Assembly (NCBI GenBank): GCA_905209865.1
Contig: CAJLUP010000112.1
Coordinates: 1-5,495, forward strand
Direction: 5' to 3'
Length of the DNA stretch: 5,495 bases
Source of the DNA: an uncultured Lachnospiraceae bacterium
GTDB taxonomy: Bacteria > Bacillota > Clostridia > Lachnospirales > Lachnospiraceae
The position numbers and the translations under genes are program-made. Below the pieces are notes generated by a model. That model was not told where the DNA came from. It worked only from the letters and a program-made list of their open reading frames with translations, and ran no database searches. Below are positions 1-5,495 of this stretch, one piece after another (position 1 is the first letter of the stretch; the number at the start of each line of letters is the position of its first letter).

Positions 1-71
1 ATCAAAGCGCATGCCGCCGCTGTTTTTCCGCTCCCGCTCGAAATTGCCGTAATCAAGATTCCTGAAGCCAT
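1..71 (-). CDS. cbiA: Cobyrinate a,c-diamide synthase CbiA, N-terminal fragment (runs off left edge)
   Basis: Only the first 23 codons are present; the gene continues beyond base 1. The visible peptide begins MASGILITAISSGSGKT and carries a P-loop (Walker A) at residues 11-17, SSGSGKT, preceded by a hydrophobic beta strand. This is the expected N-terminus of the CbiA/CobB glutamine amidotransferase family, which uses ATP and glutamine to amidate the a and c acetate side chains of cobyrinic acid in the cytoplasm. The ATG at 71 was chosen over an in-frame TTG at 56 because TGGAGG lies 9 bases upstream. The start falls inside the end of cbiET (19-base overlap), which suggests translational coupling. 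The alternative is another P-loop amidotransferase such as CbiP, but the SSGSGKT form and the position at the end of a cbi gene run favour CbiA. The glutaminase domain lies outside the window, so the identification rests on a short stretch plus context. Confidence 0.8.
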   Translation of the reverse strand, partial: MASGILITAISSGSGKTAAACAL

Positions 72-1321
72 TCTCTTTTTCCTCCAGATGAAATCAAATA
101 GACCGGATTCATTCCTGTCATCATATGATAATGTCCTAAAACCCGGGATCGTGACGCACAGATTTGCGTGATCTCCAAATCTTCCAAAAGTCCCTCTGCC
201 TCTGCATCCATCACATCCCGAACTGTCTCCAGCGACACCGCACTGATCACGATCTTCACATTTGAATTTTTCTGTTTCACAACTGTCAGGATCTCCTTCA
301 GATTACCGGAACTTCCTCCGATAAACACATGTGTCGGAGGCTCCAGCTCCAAGAGTACATCCGGCGCTGTCCCTTCTATGATCCTGATCCCGTCTGTTCT
401 GAATTTTTTCCGGTTTTCTTTTAAAAGTGCAGCTGCCTCCGGATTTTTCTCAACTGCATATACTTTCACCTGTTCACCGGAAAGAGCCGCCTCTACAGAT
501 ACCGAACCGGTTCCGGCGCCGATATCATAAACAACCGCATTTTCTGTAAGTTCCAGCCGCGCGATACCGACTGCCCGTACCTCTTCTTTTGTCATCGGAA
601 CGTTTCCTCTTACAAACTCTCCGTCCCGAATATGAGGCCCGCACCGCCTTGACGGATTTTCATTTTCCACAAATGCAACGCATAATCCCTGCACCTCTTC
701 TCGCTGAAAATCCGCAGCTTTTTTCCTTATGATCTCTTCATTTTCATAAGAGAGATTCTTCCCGATTGAAAGAAAAAAATCTCCCATTCCATACGCCAAA
801 AGTGCATCCAGCAGACGCTCTCCTGCATCCTTACCGCCAAGAAGGAAGAATGTTTTTCTGCTTATGTCTACTGTATGTATAAACTGCGTTTCATTCCCAT
901 GAAGGCTGACGATCTTTGCATCTTCCCATGAAGTCCTAAGTTTTGCCGCAAAATAGACTACAGAAGAAATCCCCGGTATCAATTCAACTGTACAATTTTC
1001 CGCTGATCGCAGCAGCGCTGATTCCAGTTTTTTTGCTCCGCTGTAGAATCCGATATCACCGGAAAGCAAAACTGCGATCCGTCTGTACTCCTTTTGTTCC
1101 TCTATATAAGAAAGAATCGATTCCCACCGATATTCCCTTAGAACAGCCCGCTTTTTTGTATCTTTTTCTTGCTGCAAAAACATCTCGGCACTTGCAAGCA
1201 TCCGTGAAGCGCCGATCAGGCAATCGCTTGCAAGAATTTCTTCTTTCGCTCTTCCTGTCATCTCTTTCAGATTGCCTGCTCCGATCCCGATCAGTGATAC
1301 CTTTCTTTTTTTCTCACACAT
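53..1321 (-). CDS. cbiET: Fused cobalt-precorrin-7 C5-methyltransferase / cobalt-precorrin-6B C15-methyltransferase (decarboxylating), CbiET
   Basis: This 422-residue cytoplasmic protein joins two SAM-dependent enzymes. Residues about 7-205 are a CbiE-type tetrapyrrole methylase: GIGAGN (12-17), LLSGDIGFYSG (85-95), PGISS (116-120) and VSLHG (138-142). Residues about 225-410 are a CbiT-type Rossmann methyltransferase: MTKEEVRA (243-250), the SAM-binding DIGAGTGSVSVE (266-277) and IGGSSGNL (334-341). By family, CbiT methylates C15 and removes the C12 acetate carboxyl, and CbiE methylates C5, giving cobalt-precorrin-8. The same domain order occurs in CobL of the aerobic pathway; the anaerobic neighbours argue for the cobalt substrate. 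The length fits an intact fusion (about 200 + 190 residues plus linker). The ATG at 1321 overlaps the cbiH stop by 8 bases and has AAGAGG 8 bases upstream. The 3' end overlaps cbiA. Confidence 0.95.
   Translation of the reverse strand: MCEKKRKVSLIGIGAGNLKEMTGRAKEEILASDCLIGASRMLASAEMFLQQEKDTKKRAVLREYRWESILSYIEEQKEYRRIAVLLSGDIGFYSGAKKLESALLRSAENCTVELIPGISSVVYFAAKLRTSWEDAKIVSLHGNETQFIHTVDISRKTFFLLGGKDAGERLLDALLAYGMGDFFLSIGKNLSYENEEIIRKKAADFQREEVQGLCVAFVENENPSRRCGPHIRDGEFVRGNVPMTKEEVRAVGIARLELTENAVVYDIGAGTGSVSVEAALSGEQVKVYAVEKNPEAAALLKENRKKFRTDGIRIIEGTAPDVLLELEPPTHVFIGGSSGNLKEILTVVKQKNSNVKIVISAVSLETVRDVMDAEAEGLLEDLEITQICASRSRVLGHYHMMTGMNPVYLISSGGKREWLQES
81..86 (-). promoter_or_regulatory. Ribosome binding site for cbiA, inside cbiET
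   Basis: The coding strand reads TGGAGG here, 9 bases before the ATG at 71. The same bases encode part of the Ser-Gly-Gly near the end of CbiET, so the site is embedded in the upstream gene. It decides the cbiA start in favour of the ATG over the downstream TTG at 56. Confidence 0.75.
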
Positions 1322-2045
1322 CTTTATAACCTCTTGGAGTCACCATTTTTCCGTTCAGTTCCTTCGTATTTGAGTTGCCTATATAAACGGTTGTAAACAT
1401 ATCTGTCTGTGTTGTTTTCAGTTTTTCCAGAGACAGGATCTCATAAGATTCTCCTTCCCTGCCTATATTTTTTACAAGCCCGCATACAGTCTCTTTTGCC
1501 CGGGATCTAAGAATGATCTCACATGCCTTCTCAAGATAATCAGCCCTCTTCCTGCTGGATGGATTATACAGACAGATCACAAAATCAGCCTCTGCTGCCG
1601 CCCGAAGTCTTTTTTCTATTAATTCCCACGGAGTCAATAAATCACTTAAACTGATGACCGCAAAATCATGCATCAAGGGAGCTCCTAAAACAGCAGCTCC
1701 GCCTGACGCCGCCGTAACTCCGGGAACGATCTCGATCCCAATATTCGGATACTTTTGCCCAATCTCAAAGATCAGCCCCGCCATTCCGTAAATCCCGCTG
1801 TCACCACTGCATATCATGGCAACGTCACAGCCTTTCTCCGCTTCCTCAAACGCCATCTTGCAGCGATCCGTTTCTTTTCTCATCGGAGTACTTAAAAACT
1901 GTTTATCAGGAAACAAAGGGCGCACAAGATCAATGTATACCGTATATCCGATAATGACCGGACATGTATCAAGAACTTTTTTTGCCCGCACCGTCATCTG
2001 ATCTTCCGCCCCTGGTCCAAGTCCTACAACATATATTTTATTCAT
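1314..2045 (-). CDS. cbiH: Cobalt-precorrin-3 C17-methyltransferase (ring-contracting), CbiH
   Basis: A 243-residue, SAM-dependent tetrapyrrole methylase. In the anaerobic pathway CbiH methylates C17 and contracts the macrocycle, leaving a delta-lactone in cobalt-precorrin-4. Family motifs in order: GLGPGAEDQMT (8-18), GYTVYID (33-39), CSGDSGIYGMAG (79-90), VPGVTAA (107-113), MHDFAVISLSDLLTPWE (125-141), YNPSS (160-164) and the C-terminal MVTPRGY (234-240). The MHDFAVISLSDLLTPWE and MVTPRGY segments are specific to the CbiH/CobJ group. It is the short form: there is no C-terminal iron-sulfur extension like that of Bacillus CbiH60, and no fused CbiG. The ATG at 2045 overlaps the end of cbiF by 8 bases and has AAGGAGA centred about 12 bases upstream. 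The cobalt substrate is inferred from the neighbours, because CobJ of the aerobic route looks alike. Confidence 0.95.
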   Translation of the reverse strand: MNKIYVVGLGPGAEDQMTVRAKKVLDTCPVIIGYTVYIDLVRPLFPDKQFLSTPMRKETDRCKMAFEEAEKGCDVAMICSGDSGIYGMAGLIFEIGQKYPNIGIEIVPGVTAASGGAAVLGAPLMHDFAVISLSDLLTPWELIEKRLRAAAEADFVICLYNPSSRKRADYLEKACEIILRSRAKETVCGLVKNIGREGESYEILSLEKLKTTQTDMFTTVYIGNSNTKELNGKMVTPRGYKDV

Positions 2046-2832
2046 CCGCTGATCTCTCCTTTTCTGTCATGGCCGCATGGGAAGATGCCTGCCGAAATTC
2101 TGTCGTAAACGAAGGATCATATAATTTAGATCTTTCATACGTTCCATCCAAAACATGACCTGCAACAATAAGCGCTGTCTTCGTCACTCCTGCTTCTTCT
2201 GCAGTCTGCGCCAATGTTCCTACTGTACAGTTCAGCACTTTTTCTTCCGGCCATGTCGCCTTATATACGATTGCTGCCGGCGTATCTTGCGTATACCCTC
2301 CGCTGATCAGCTCTTTCGAAAGCTCCCTTAACATCCCCGTACTTAGAAAAATAACCATCGACGCACCATGAGCCGCAAAACTTCTGATCGACTCTTTGTC
2401 AGGAACCGGTGTTCTTCCTGCCATACGGGTAATCACGACGGACTGAGAAATACCCGGAAGAGTATATTCTGTTTTAAGCGCAGCCGCTGCTCCGCAAAAA
2501 GAACTGACCCCCGGACACACTTCGTATTCAATCCCCAGTTGTTCCAGCTCATCCATCTGCTCTTTAATCGCTCCATACAGACAAGGATCCCCTGTATGAA
2601 GCCGGACAATCTTCTTTCCCTGAGCTTCTCCTTCTTTCATCACTTCCAGTACTTCTTCCAGTGTCATCTTCGCACTATTGTAAACCGCACACGTTTCTTT
2701 ACAAATACAGAGAAGTTTCGGGTTCACAAGTGATCCCGCATAAATTACAATATCTGCCTCTTCCAAAAGGCGCTGACCGCGCACAGTGATCAAATCTTCC
2801 GCACCCGGACCTGCTCCAACAAATGTGACCAT
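2038..2832 (-). CDS. cbiF: Cobalt-precorrin-4 C11-methyltransferase, CbiF
   Basis: A 264-residue class III SAM-dependent methyltransferase. It methylates C11 of cobalt-precorrin-4 to give cobalt-precorrin-5A in the cytoplasm. Visible motifs: GAGPGAEDLITVRG (6-19), YAGSLVNPKLL (31-41), RLHTGDP (77-83), CPGVSSF (106-112), ITRMAGRTPVP (134-144), FLSTGM (162-167) and VYKATWP (189-195). The TRMAGRTPVP and VYKATWP segments are diagnostic of CbiF/CobM. The length is near the family's usual 250-260. The start ATG at 2832 follows a purine-rich leader with AAGGA 9 bases upstream and lies 60 bases downstream of the cbiL stop. Its 3' end overlaps cbiH directly, with no cbiG in between. The C-terminal tail after YDPSF (238-242) is polar and less conserved. 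Confidence 0.96.
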   Translation of the reverse strand: MVTFVGAGPGAEDLITVRGQRLLEEADIVIYAGSLVNPKLLCICKETCAVYNSAKMTLEEVLEVMKEGEAQGKKIVRLHTGDPCLYGAIKEQMDELEQLGIEYEVCPGVSSFCGAAAALKTEYTLPGISQSVVITRMAGRTPVPDKESIRSFAAHGASMVIFLSTGMLRELSKELISGGYTQDTPAAIVYKATWPEEKVLNCTVGTLAQTAEEAGVTKTALIVAGHVLDGTYERSKLYDPSFTTEFRQASSHAAMTEKERSADE

Positions 2833-2892
2833 CCTTTTCTTTCCTTTCCTGCTCTAAGCTTCTCTATTTTTTCAGCTTTCTTGTTCTTTTTT
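2833..2892 (-). other. cbiL-cbiF spacer, purine-rich
   Basis: Sixty bases separate cbiL from cbiF, the only sizeable gap among the methyltransferase genes. The coding strand is strongly purine-rich and supplies the AGGAAAGGA leader of cbiF at 2842-2850. The ten bases GCTGAAAAAA occur twice, 21 bases apart (2888-2897 and 2867-2876). The first copy covers the cbiL stop codon and the second places another in-frame TGA seven codons later. I see no stable hairpin or promoter in the gap. Confidence 0.5.
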
Positions 2893-3627
2893 TCAGCCTT
2901 CCTTTTTCCCTTTTACGATAAGCAGCGAATAATACCCCGCCTGCTCAGGAATTTCTTCTGTAGAAAGAGAAAGCTTTTCCGAATCCATCCCGCAGTTTTC
3001 TACCATTTTTGCCTCTAACCCATTTTCAAGAAGAAAACGTTTCACTTCTGCCATTTTCCGTCCACTTTTCATAAATACCTTTGTTCCCGATAACCGTATG
3101 CTCTCTTCCACTCCGTAAGAGGCAGGTATAATATGCAGTTCATCTCTGTTTTCCGAAAGAGAGATGTCAAGACGAGCCGCCGCCGCGCAAAAAGACGGGA
3201 TGCCGGGGATCAGCTCCGTTTCATATCCCATTCGCTTCACTCTTTTATGCACATACATACAAGTAGAATAAATACTTGGATCGCCGATCGTAAGAAATGC
3301 AACATTTTTGCCCTGATTTAATTTTTCACCTGTAAATTCTGCGTCTTTATCGTGAATCTGCATCAGTTTTTTCCGATCTTTGATCATCGGCATCGGCAGA
3401 AAGATCAACTCTTTGTTCTCTATCTCTGGATAGACCTGTTTTACAATCTGAAAAGCTGTGCACTGTCCGGCATATTTTTGATCTGCCTTTTCACTCGGTT
3501 CTTCCAGAGTGCTGTCCGATACCGGAATGGCGATAACGTCGCTTTTTTGTATTGCATGCAATGCTTTTAATGTCAAAAGTTCAGGATCTCCAGGTCCAAC
3601 TCCGACACCTGTAAATTTCCCTTTCAT
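2893..3627 (-). CDS. cbiL: Cobalt-precorrin-2 C20-methyltransferase, CbiL
   Basis: A 244-residue SAM-dependent tetrapyrrole methylase that adds a methyl group at C20 of cobalt-precorrin-2 (cobalt-sirohydrochlorin), giving cobalt-precorrin-3. Motifs in order: GVGVGPGDPELLTLKA (7-22), VIAIPVSD (31-38), LPMPM (77-81), FLTIGDPSIYST (111-122), LIPGIPSFCAAAARL (139-153), KSGR (187-190) and VENCGM (209-214). The TIGDP and IPGIPSF forms and the VENCG segment fit CbiL/CobI rather than the other methylases of this operon. The length is normal for the family, about 235-245. The ATG at 3627 overlaps the cbiD stop in an ATGA arrangement, with AAGGAG about 11 bases upstream inside the end of cbiD. CbiL acts directly after CbiK, although cbiD lies between their genes. 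Confidence 0.95.
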   Translation of the reverse strand: MKGKFTGVGVGPGDPELLTLKALHAIQKSDVIAIPVSDSTLEEPSEKADQKYAGQCTAFQIVKQVYPEIENKELIFLPMPMIKDRKKLMQIHDKDAEFTGEKLNQGKNVAFLTIGDPSIYSTCMYVHKRVKRMGYETELIPGIPSFCAAAARLDISLSENRDELHIIPASYGVEESIRLSGTKVFMKSGRKMAEVKRFLLENGLEAKMVENCGMDSEKLSLSTEEIPEQAGYYSLLIVKGKKEG

Positions 3628-4832
3628 AACGTCTTCGTCTCCTTTTCTCTATGCGTGACAGAACGATTCATCCGATCAAACAGCTCGTCTGCCTTTGATG
3701 TTTTTCCCAGAATCCCTTCTTCGTTTGAGAAAACGACTGCCCCGATCTCTAATGTTTCCCCGGCTCTGTTTGTCAGATAAAATTCAATCCGATCCATTAC
3801 ACTTTTCATTACTTTTTCGAGAAATCCATATCTTTTCAACAGTTCCAACGCCTCCGATGTATTTATACACTCCATAATCGAGCGCACAACCGACGTCTCA
3901 GCGCCAGCCAAAGCCGCATGAACTGCCAGCACTTCCATCCTGCAGTCCGCCTGCCTGGAATGAGTATTCATCACTCCTGCCGCCAGCTTGACAAACTTCC
4001 CGATATGACCGATCAGGAGAATCCCTTTCATCCCAAGTAATTTTGCATCGTCGATCGTCTCTCCGATATAGTTGCTGCATTTTACGGTCAACTCTTCATC
4101 GACGCCAAGTTCTTCGCGCAAAAAATCCATTCCGTAATTCCCCGGGACTACATAACACCTGTCATGTCCTGTCTCCTTTCGCATTTTCATTTCCAGCCAG
4201 ATCGTATCTGTCAGCGCCTTTTCGCTCATCGGCTCCACAATTCCTGTCGTTCCGAGAACTGACAATCCATCTACGATCCCCAACCGTGGATTAAACGTCT
4301 TTTTCCCAATCTCTTTGCCGTCTGGAATAGAGATCGTCACCTTGATCTTCCCGTTATACTGATACTTTTCACATTCCTCTTCCACTGCTTCGGCAATCAT
4401 TTTCCGCGGGATTTTATTGATCGCAGGAAAACCTTCCTTCTGTTCCAATCCCGCTTTTGTCACCCGCCCGACTCCTTCCCCTCCGGCAAGGATGAGACGT
4501 TCTCCAATCTCAAAACAGCGTGCGGTGTCTTCTTCCTTTCCAAGAAACAGCTCGCTCTTTTCCACTCTTGCATATACTTTCATACCATCCGTCACATCGG
4601 GATCATCACCGCTGTATTTTGAAACTGCACACTGCACATAATCTGCAGTCCTGACGGTTGACTCTACTTCCAAATACAGTTCAATTCCTTTCGGAGTCAT
4701 CAGTTTTACATGTGTAATTTCCTCTTTTCCAAGCAGCATCGCCGCCGCAGCTTTCGAAGCCGCAGCCGCACAGCTTCCTGTTGTATATCCATACCGAAGC
4801 CCTGACCGGTTTCTTCCGATCTCCTGTCTCAT
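3624..4832 (-). CDS. cbiD: Cobalt-precorrin-5B C1-methyltransferase, CbiD
   Basis: A 402-residue protein of the CbiD family, which methylates C1 of cobalt-precorrin-5B to form cobalt-precorrin-6A with SAM. CbiD is unrelated in fold to the other methylases here and is a hallmark of the anaerobic pathway. Motifs: RYGYTTGSCAAAASKAA (13-29), SKYSGDDPDVTDG (71-83), GGEGVGRVTKAGL (117-129), IPDGKEIG (169-176), FNPRLGIVDGLSVLGTTG (180-197), GHIGKFVKLAAGVMNTHS (275-292) and QADCR (294-298). It is somewhat longer than many CbiD proteins (about 360-380), mainly at the C-terminus. The ATG at 4832 was chosen because AGGAG lies 11 bases upstream and the conserved RYGYTTG follows closely. An in-frame TTG at 4868 would add 12 residues and overlap the preceding gene, with no reason to prefer it. 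The gene sits 22 bases after the peroxiredoxin and overlaps cbiL by 4. Confidence 0.96.
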   Translation of the reverse strand: MRQEIGRNRSGLRYGYTTGSCAAAASKAAAAMLLGKEEITHVKLMTPKGIELYLEVESTVRTADYVQCAVSKYSGDDPDVTDGMKVYARVEKSELFLGKEEDTARCFEIGERLILAGGEGVGRVTKAGLEQKEGFPAINKIPRKMIAEAVEEECEKYQYNGKIKVTISIPDGKEIGKKTFNPRLGIVDGLSVLGTTGIVEPMSEKALTDTIWLEMKMRKETGHDRCYVVPGNYGMDFLREELGVDEELTVKCSNYIGETIDDAKLLGMKGILLIGHIGKFVKLAAGVMNTHSRQADCRMEVLAVHAALAGAETSVVRSIMECINTSEALELLKRYGFLEKVMKSVMDRIEFYLTNRAGETLEIGAVVFSNEEGILGKTSKADELFDRMNRSVTHREKETKTL

Positions 4833-4843
4833 TTTGCAGTCTT

Positions 4844-4848
4844 CTCCT
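4844..4848 (-). promoter_or_regulatory. Ribosome binding site for cbiD
   Basis: The coding strand reads AGGAG, followed after 11 bases by the ATG at 4832. It lies wholly in the 22-base gap after the peroxiredoxin stop. It supports the 402-residue start over the upstream TTG at 4868. Confidence 0.7.
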
Positions 4849-4854
4849 GATTTC

Positions 4855-5307
4855 TTATAATTCCGCAAGCATCTGCTGTGGATTTTCCGCCGCTTTCACT
4901 TTGCCGAATACTTTTTCGATCACACCGTCTTCATTGATCAAATAAGTAGTGCGGACAACACCCATCGTCTTTTTCCCATACATATTTTTTTCCTTCCATA
5001 CATCATAAGCCTGGATGCACGATAACTCTGTATCCGAAAGAAGGGTAAACGGAAGTCCGTATTTCTCTTCAAACTTCTTGTGTGACGCCACGCTGTCCTT
5101 ACTTACTCCGAGCACAACTGCTCCTTTTTCTAAAAACTGTGGATATAATTCTCCAAAACCACATGCCTGTTTTGTACAACCGGGTGTATTATCTCTCGGA
5201 TAAAAATATAAAACAACCTTTTTTCCTTTGTACTCTTCCAATGTGTGTACTGTTCCGTCCTGATCCGGCAATTCAAATCCCGGCGCTTTCATTCCTGCTT
5301 CTAACAT
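4855..5307 (-). CDS. bcp: Peroxiredoxin of the Bcp/PrxQ type (thiol peroxidase)
   Basis: A 150-residue cytoplasmic peroxiredoxin with a thioredoxin fold, expected to reduce hydrogen peroxide and organic hydroperoxides with electrons from thioredoxin or a similar donor. The active site is PGCTKQAC: Cys44 is the peroxidatic cysteine and Cys49, five residues on, is the resolving cysteine, the spacing typical of atypical 2-Cys Bcp/PrxQ proteins. FYPRDNTPGCT (35-45) and the conserved Arg119 in VVRTTYLI complete the catalytic set. A third cysteine at 97 is of unknown role. Length and start are normal for the family. The ATG at 5307 has AGGAGG 8 bases upstream, and no signal peptide is visible. The gene lies between the probable cbiK and cbiD in the same direction, 22 bases before cbiD. 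Its job in a corrin operon is inferred only: it may protect oxidation-prone Co(II) intermediates or thiols, or it may simply be a passenger. Confidence 0.94.
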   Translation of the reverse strand: MLEAGMKAPGFELPDQDGTVHTLEEYKGKKVVLYFYPRDNTPGCTKQACGFGELYPQFLEKGAVVLGVSKDSVASHKKFEEKYGLPFTLLSDTELSCIQAYDVWKEKNMYGKKTMGVVRTTYLINEDGVIEKVFGKVKAAENPQQMLAEL

Positions 5308-5415
5308 TTGTTTTTCCTCCTGCTTTTCTTTTTATTTTTTTGTTTTCTTTTTATTGCTTCTTTTCTTTTTTACTTTTATATCTTTTTTACTTTTAATGTC
5401 TTTTTTGTTTTGGCT
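5308..5415 (-). other. A/purine-rich spacer upstream of the peroxiredoxin
   Basis: The 108-base gap before the peroxiredoxin is about 85 percent purine on the coding strand, mostly A. It is the largest gap in the window and could hold a promoter for the downstream genes, but I find no convincing -35/-10 pair. It contains no GC-rich hairpin followed by U residues, so transcription may read through from the upstream gene. AGGAGG at 5316-5321 is the peroxiredoxin's ribosome binding site. The tract is poor in coding potential on both strands. Confidence 0.55.
5364..5411. repeat. Short direct repeats, 17-base period
   Basis: On the plus strand the 15 bases TCTTTTTTACTTTTA occur exactly twice, at 5364-5378 and 5381-5395, a 17-base period. 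A third degenerate copy, TCTTTTTTGTTTT, starts at 5399. The array lies in the spacer between the probable cbiK and the peroxiredoxin. The sequence is of low complexity, so replication slippage is the simplest origin. A protein-binding function is possible but not shown. Confidence 0.6.
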
Positions 5416-5495
5416 CTACAGAACCGCTTCCTCTATATGTTCTGTAAATATTTTTCTGATCCCTTCAAGTTCTCCCAATCCTTTTAAAATCACTC
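5416..5495 (-). CDS. cbiK: Probable sirohydrochlorin cobaltochelatase CbiK, C-terminal fragment (runs off right edge)
   Basis: Only the last 25 codons and a TAG stop are visible; the gene starts beyond base 5495. The peptide contains GLGELEGIRKIFTEHIEEA. This resembles the C-terminus of class II cobaltochelatases as I remember it from Salmonella CbiK, where GLGENP is followed by AIR, an aromatic residue and HL. The shared pattern is GLGE, then IR, F, and H with a hydrophobic residue. CbiK inserts Co(II) into sirohydrochlorin, the first committed step of the anaerobic pathway, which fits a place just ahead of cbiD and cbiL. The metal-binding histidines lie outside the window. The other two minus-strand frames contain stops in this stretch, which supports the frame. 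The fragment is too short to exclude an unrelated gene. Confidence 0.65.
   Translation of the reverse strand, partial: VILKGLGELEGIRKIFTEHIEEAVL

Noticed and set aside
168..530. Plus-strand Ser/Thr-rich open frame of 120 codons
   Set aside because: It is antisense to the CbiT domain. The Ser-rich composition is what the reverse of that coding region gives, and there is no start signal.
1269..1286. CbiE N-terminal motif reads GIGAGN instead of the GPG form seen in its sister methylases
   Set aside because: The loop is variable among CbiE/CobL proteins and the remaining CbiE motifs are intact, so this is not evidence of lost activity.
943..1329. Plus-strand open frame of 128 codons
   Set aside because: It lies antisense to the well-supported cbiET and has no motif. 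It is a shadow of coding sequence on the other strand.
5082..5396. Plus-strand open frame of 104 codons with a very hydrophobic, Phe/Leu-rich end
   Set aside because: It is antisense to the peroxiredoxin, and its membrane-like tail is produced by the T-rich spacer. It has no ribosome binding site and no recognisable family.
5375..5403. TATAAA-like -10 box in the A-rich spacer on the minus strand
   Set aside because: No -35 resembling TTGACA occurs 16-18 bases upstream. TATA-like words are expected by chance in so A/T-rich a tract.
5308..5415. Cobalamin riboswitch ahead of the operon
   Set aside because: The spacer is too short and almost pure purine, with no B12-box-like or paired elements. 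If one exists it would lie upstream of cbiK, outside the window.
5412..5425. Possible hairpin at the end of the probable cbiK (GGUUC-UGUA-GAGCC on the transcript)
   Set aside because: The stem is only 5 pairs with one G-U wobble and is followed by an A tract, not a U tract, in the direction of transcription. It is not an intrinsic terminator.

Overview
The window is one minus-strand operon fragment for the anaerobic (cobalt-early, cbi-type) branch of cobalamin (vitamin B12) biosynthesis. All supported genes run right to left. In transcription order they are: the 3' end of a probable cbiK (sirohydrochlorin cobaltochelatase), a Bcp/PrxQ-type peroxiredoxin, cbiD, cbiL, cbiF, cbiH, a fused cbiE-cbiT, and the first codons of cbiA, which leaves the window at the left edge. 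I see no RNA gene, mobile element, CRISPR array, riboswitch or convincing terminator.

The organism is probably an anaerobic Firmicute of the class Clostridia, perhaps Lachnospiraceae. This is inferred from the complete use of anaerobic-type enzymes, the CbiET fusion, the purine-rich AGGAG-type ribosome binding sites, the A-rich spacers and the moderate base composition. The sequence alone does not fix genus or species.

Layout: the right edge (5416-5495) holds the probable cbiK tail. A 108-base spacer, extremely A/purine-rich on the coding strand, follows and contains short 17-base repeats. Next come the peroxiredoxin (4855-5307) and cbiD after a 22-base gap. The cbiD/cbiL junction is a 4-base ATGA overlap. 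A 60-base purine-rich gap precedes cbiF. The cbiF/cbiH and cbiH/cbiET junctions are each 8-base overlaps, and cbiET/cbiA overlap by 19 bases. This packing suggests a single transcript with translational coupling.

Pathway logic (established for the families): CbiK inserts cobalt into sirohydrochlorin. CbiL methylates C20, CbiH methylates C17 and contracts the ring, and CbiF methylates C11. CbiD methylates C1 after CbiG has opened the lactone. CbiT methylates C15 and decarboxylates the C12 acetate, and CbiE methylates C5. CbiA then amidates the a and c side chains. CbiG, CbiJ and CbiC are needed for the route but are absent from the window, and cbiG is missing from the cbiF-cbiH interval where it often sits. 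The only non-cobalamin gene is the peroxiredoxin. I found no clearly undescribed system; the items most worth a second look are the embedded peroxiredoxin, the missing cbiG and the repeat-bearing A-rich spacer.
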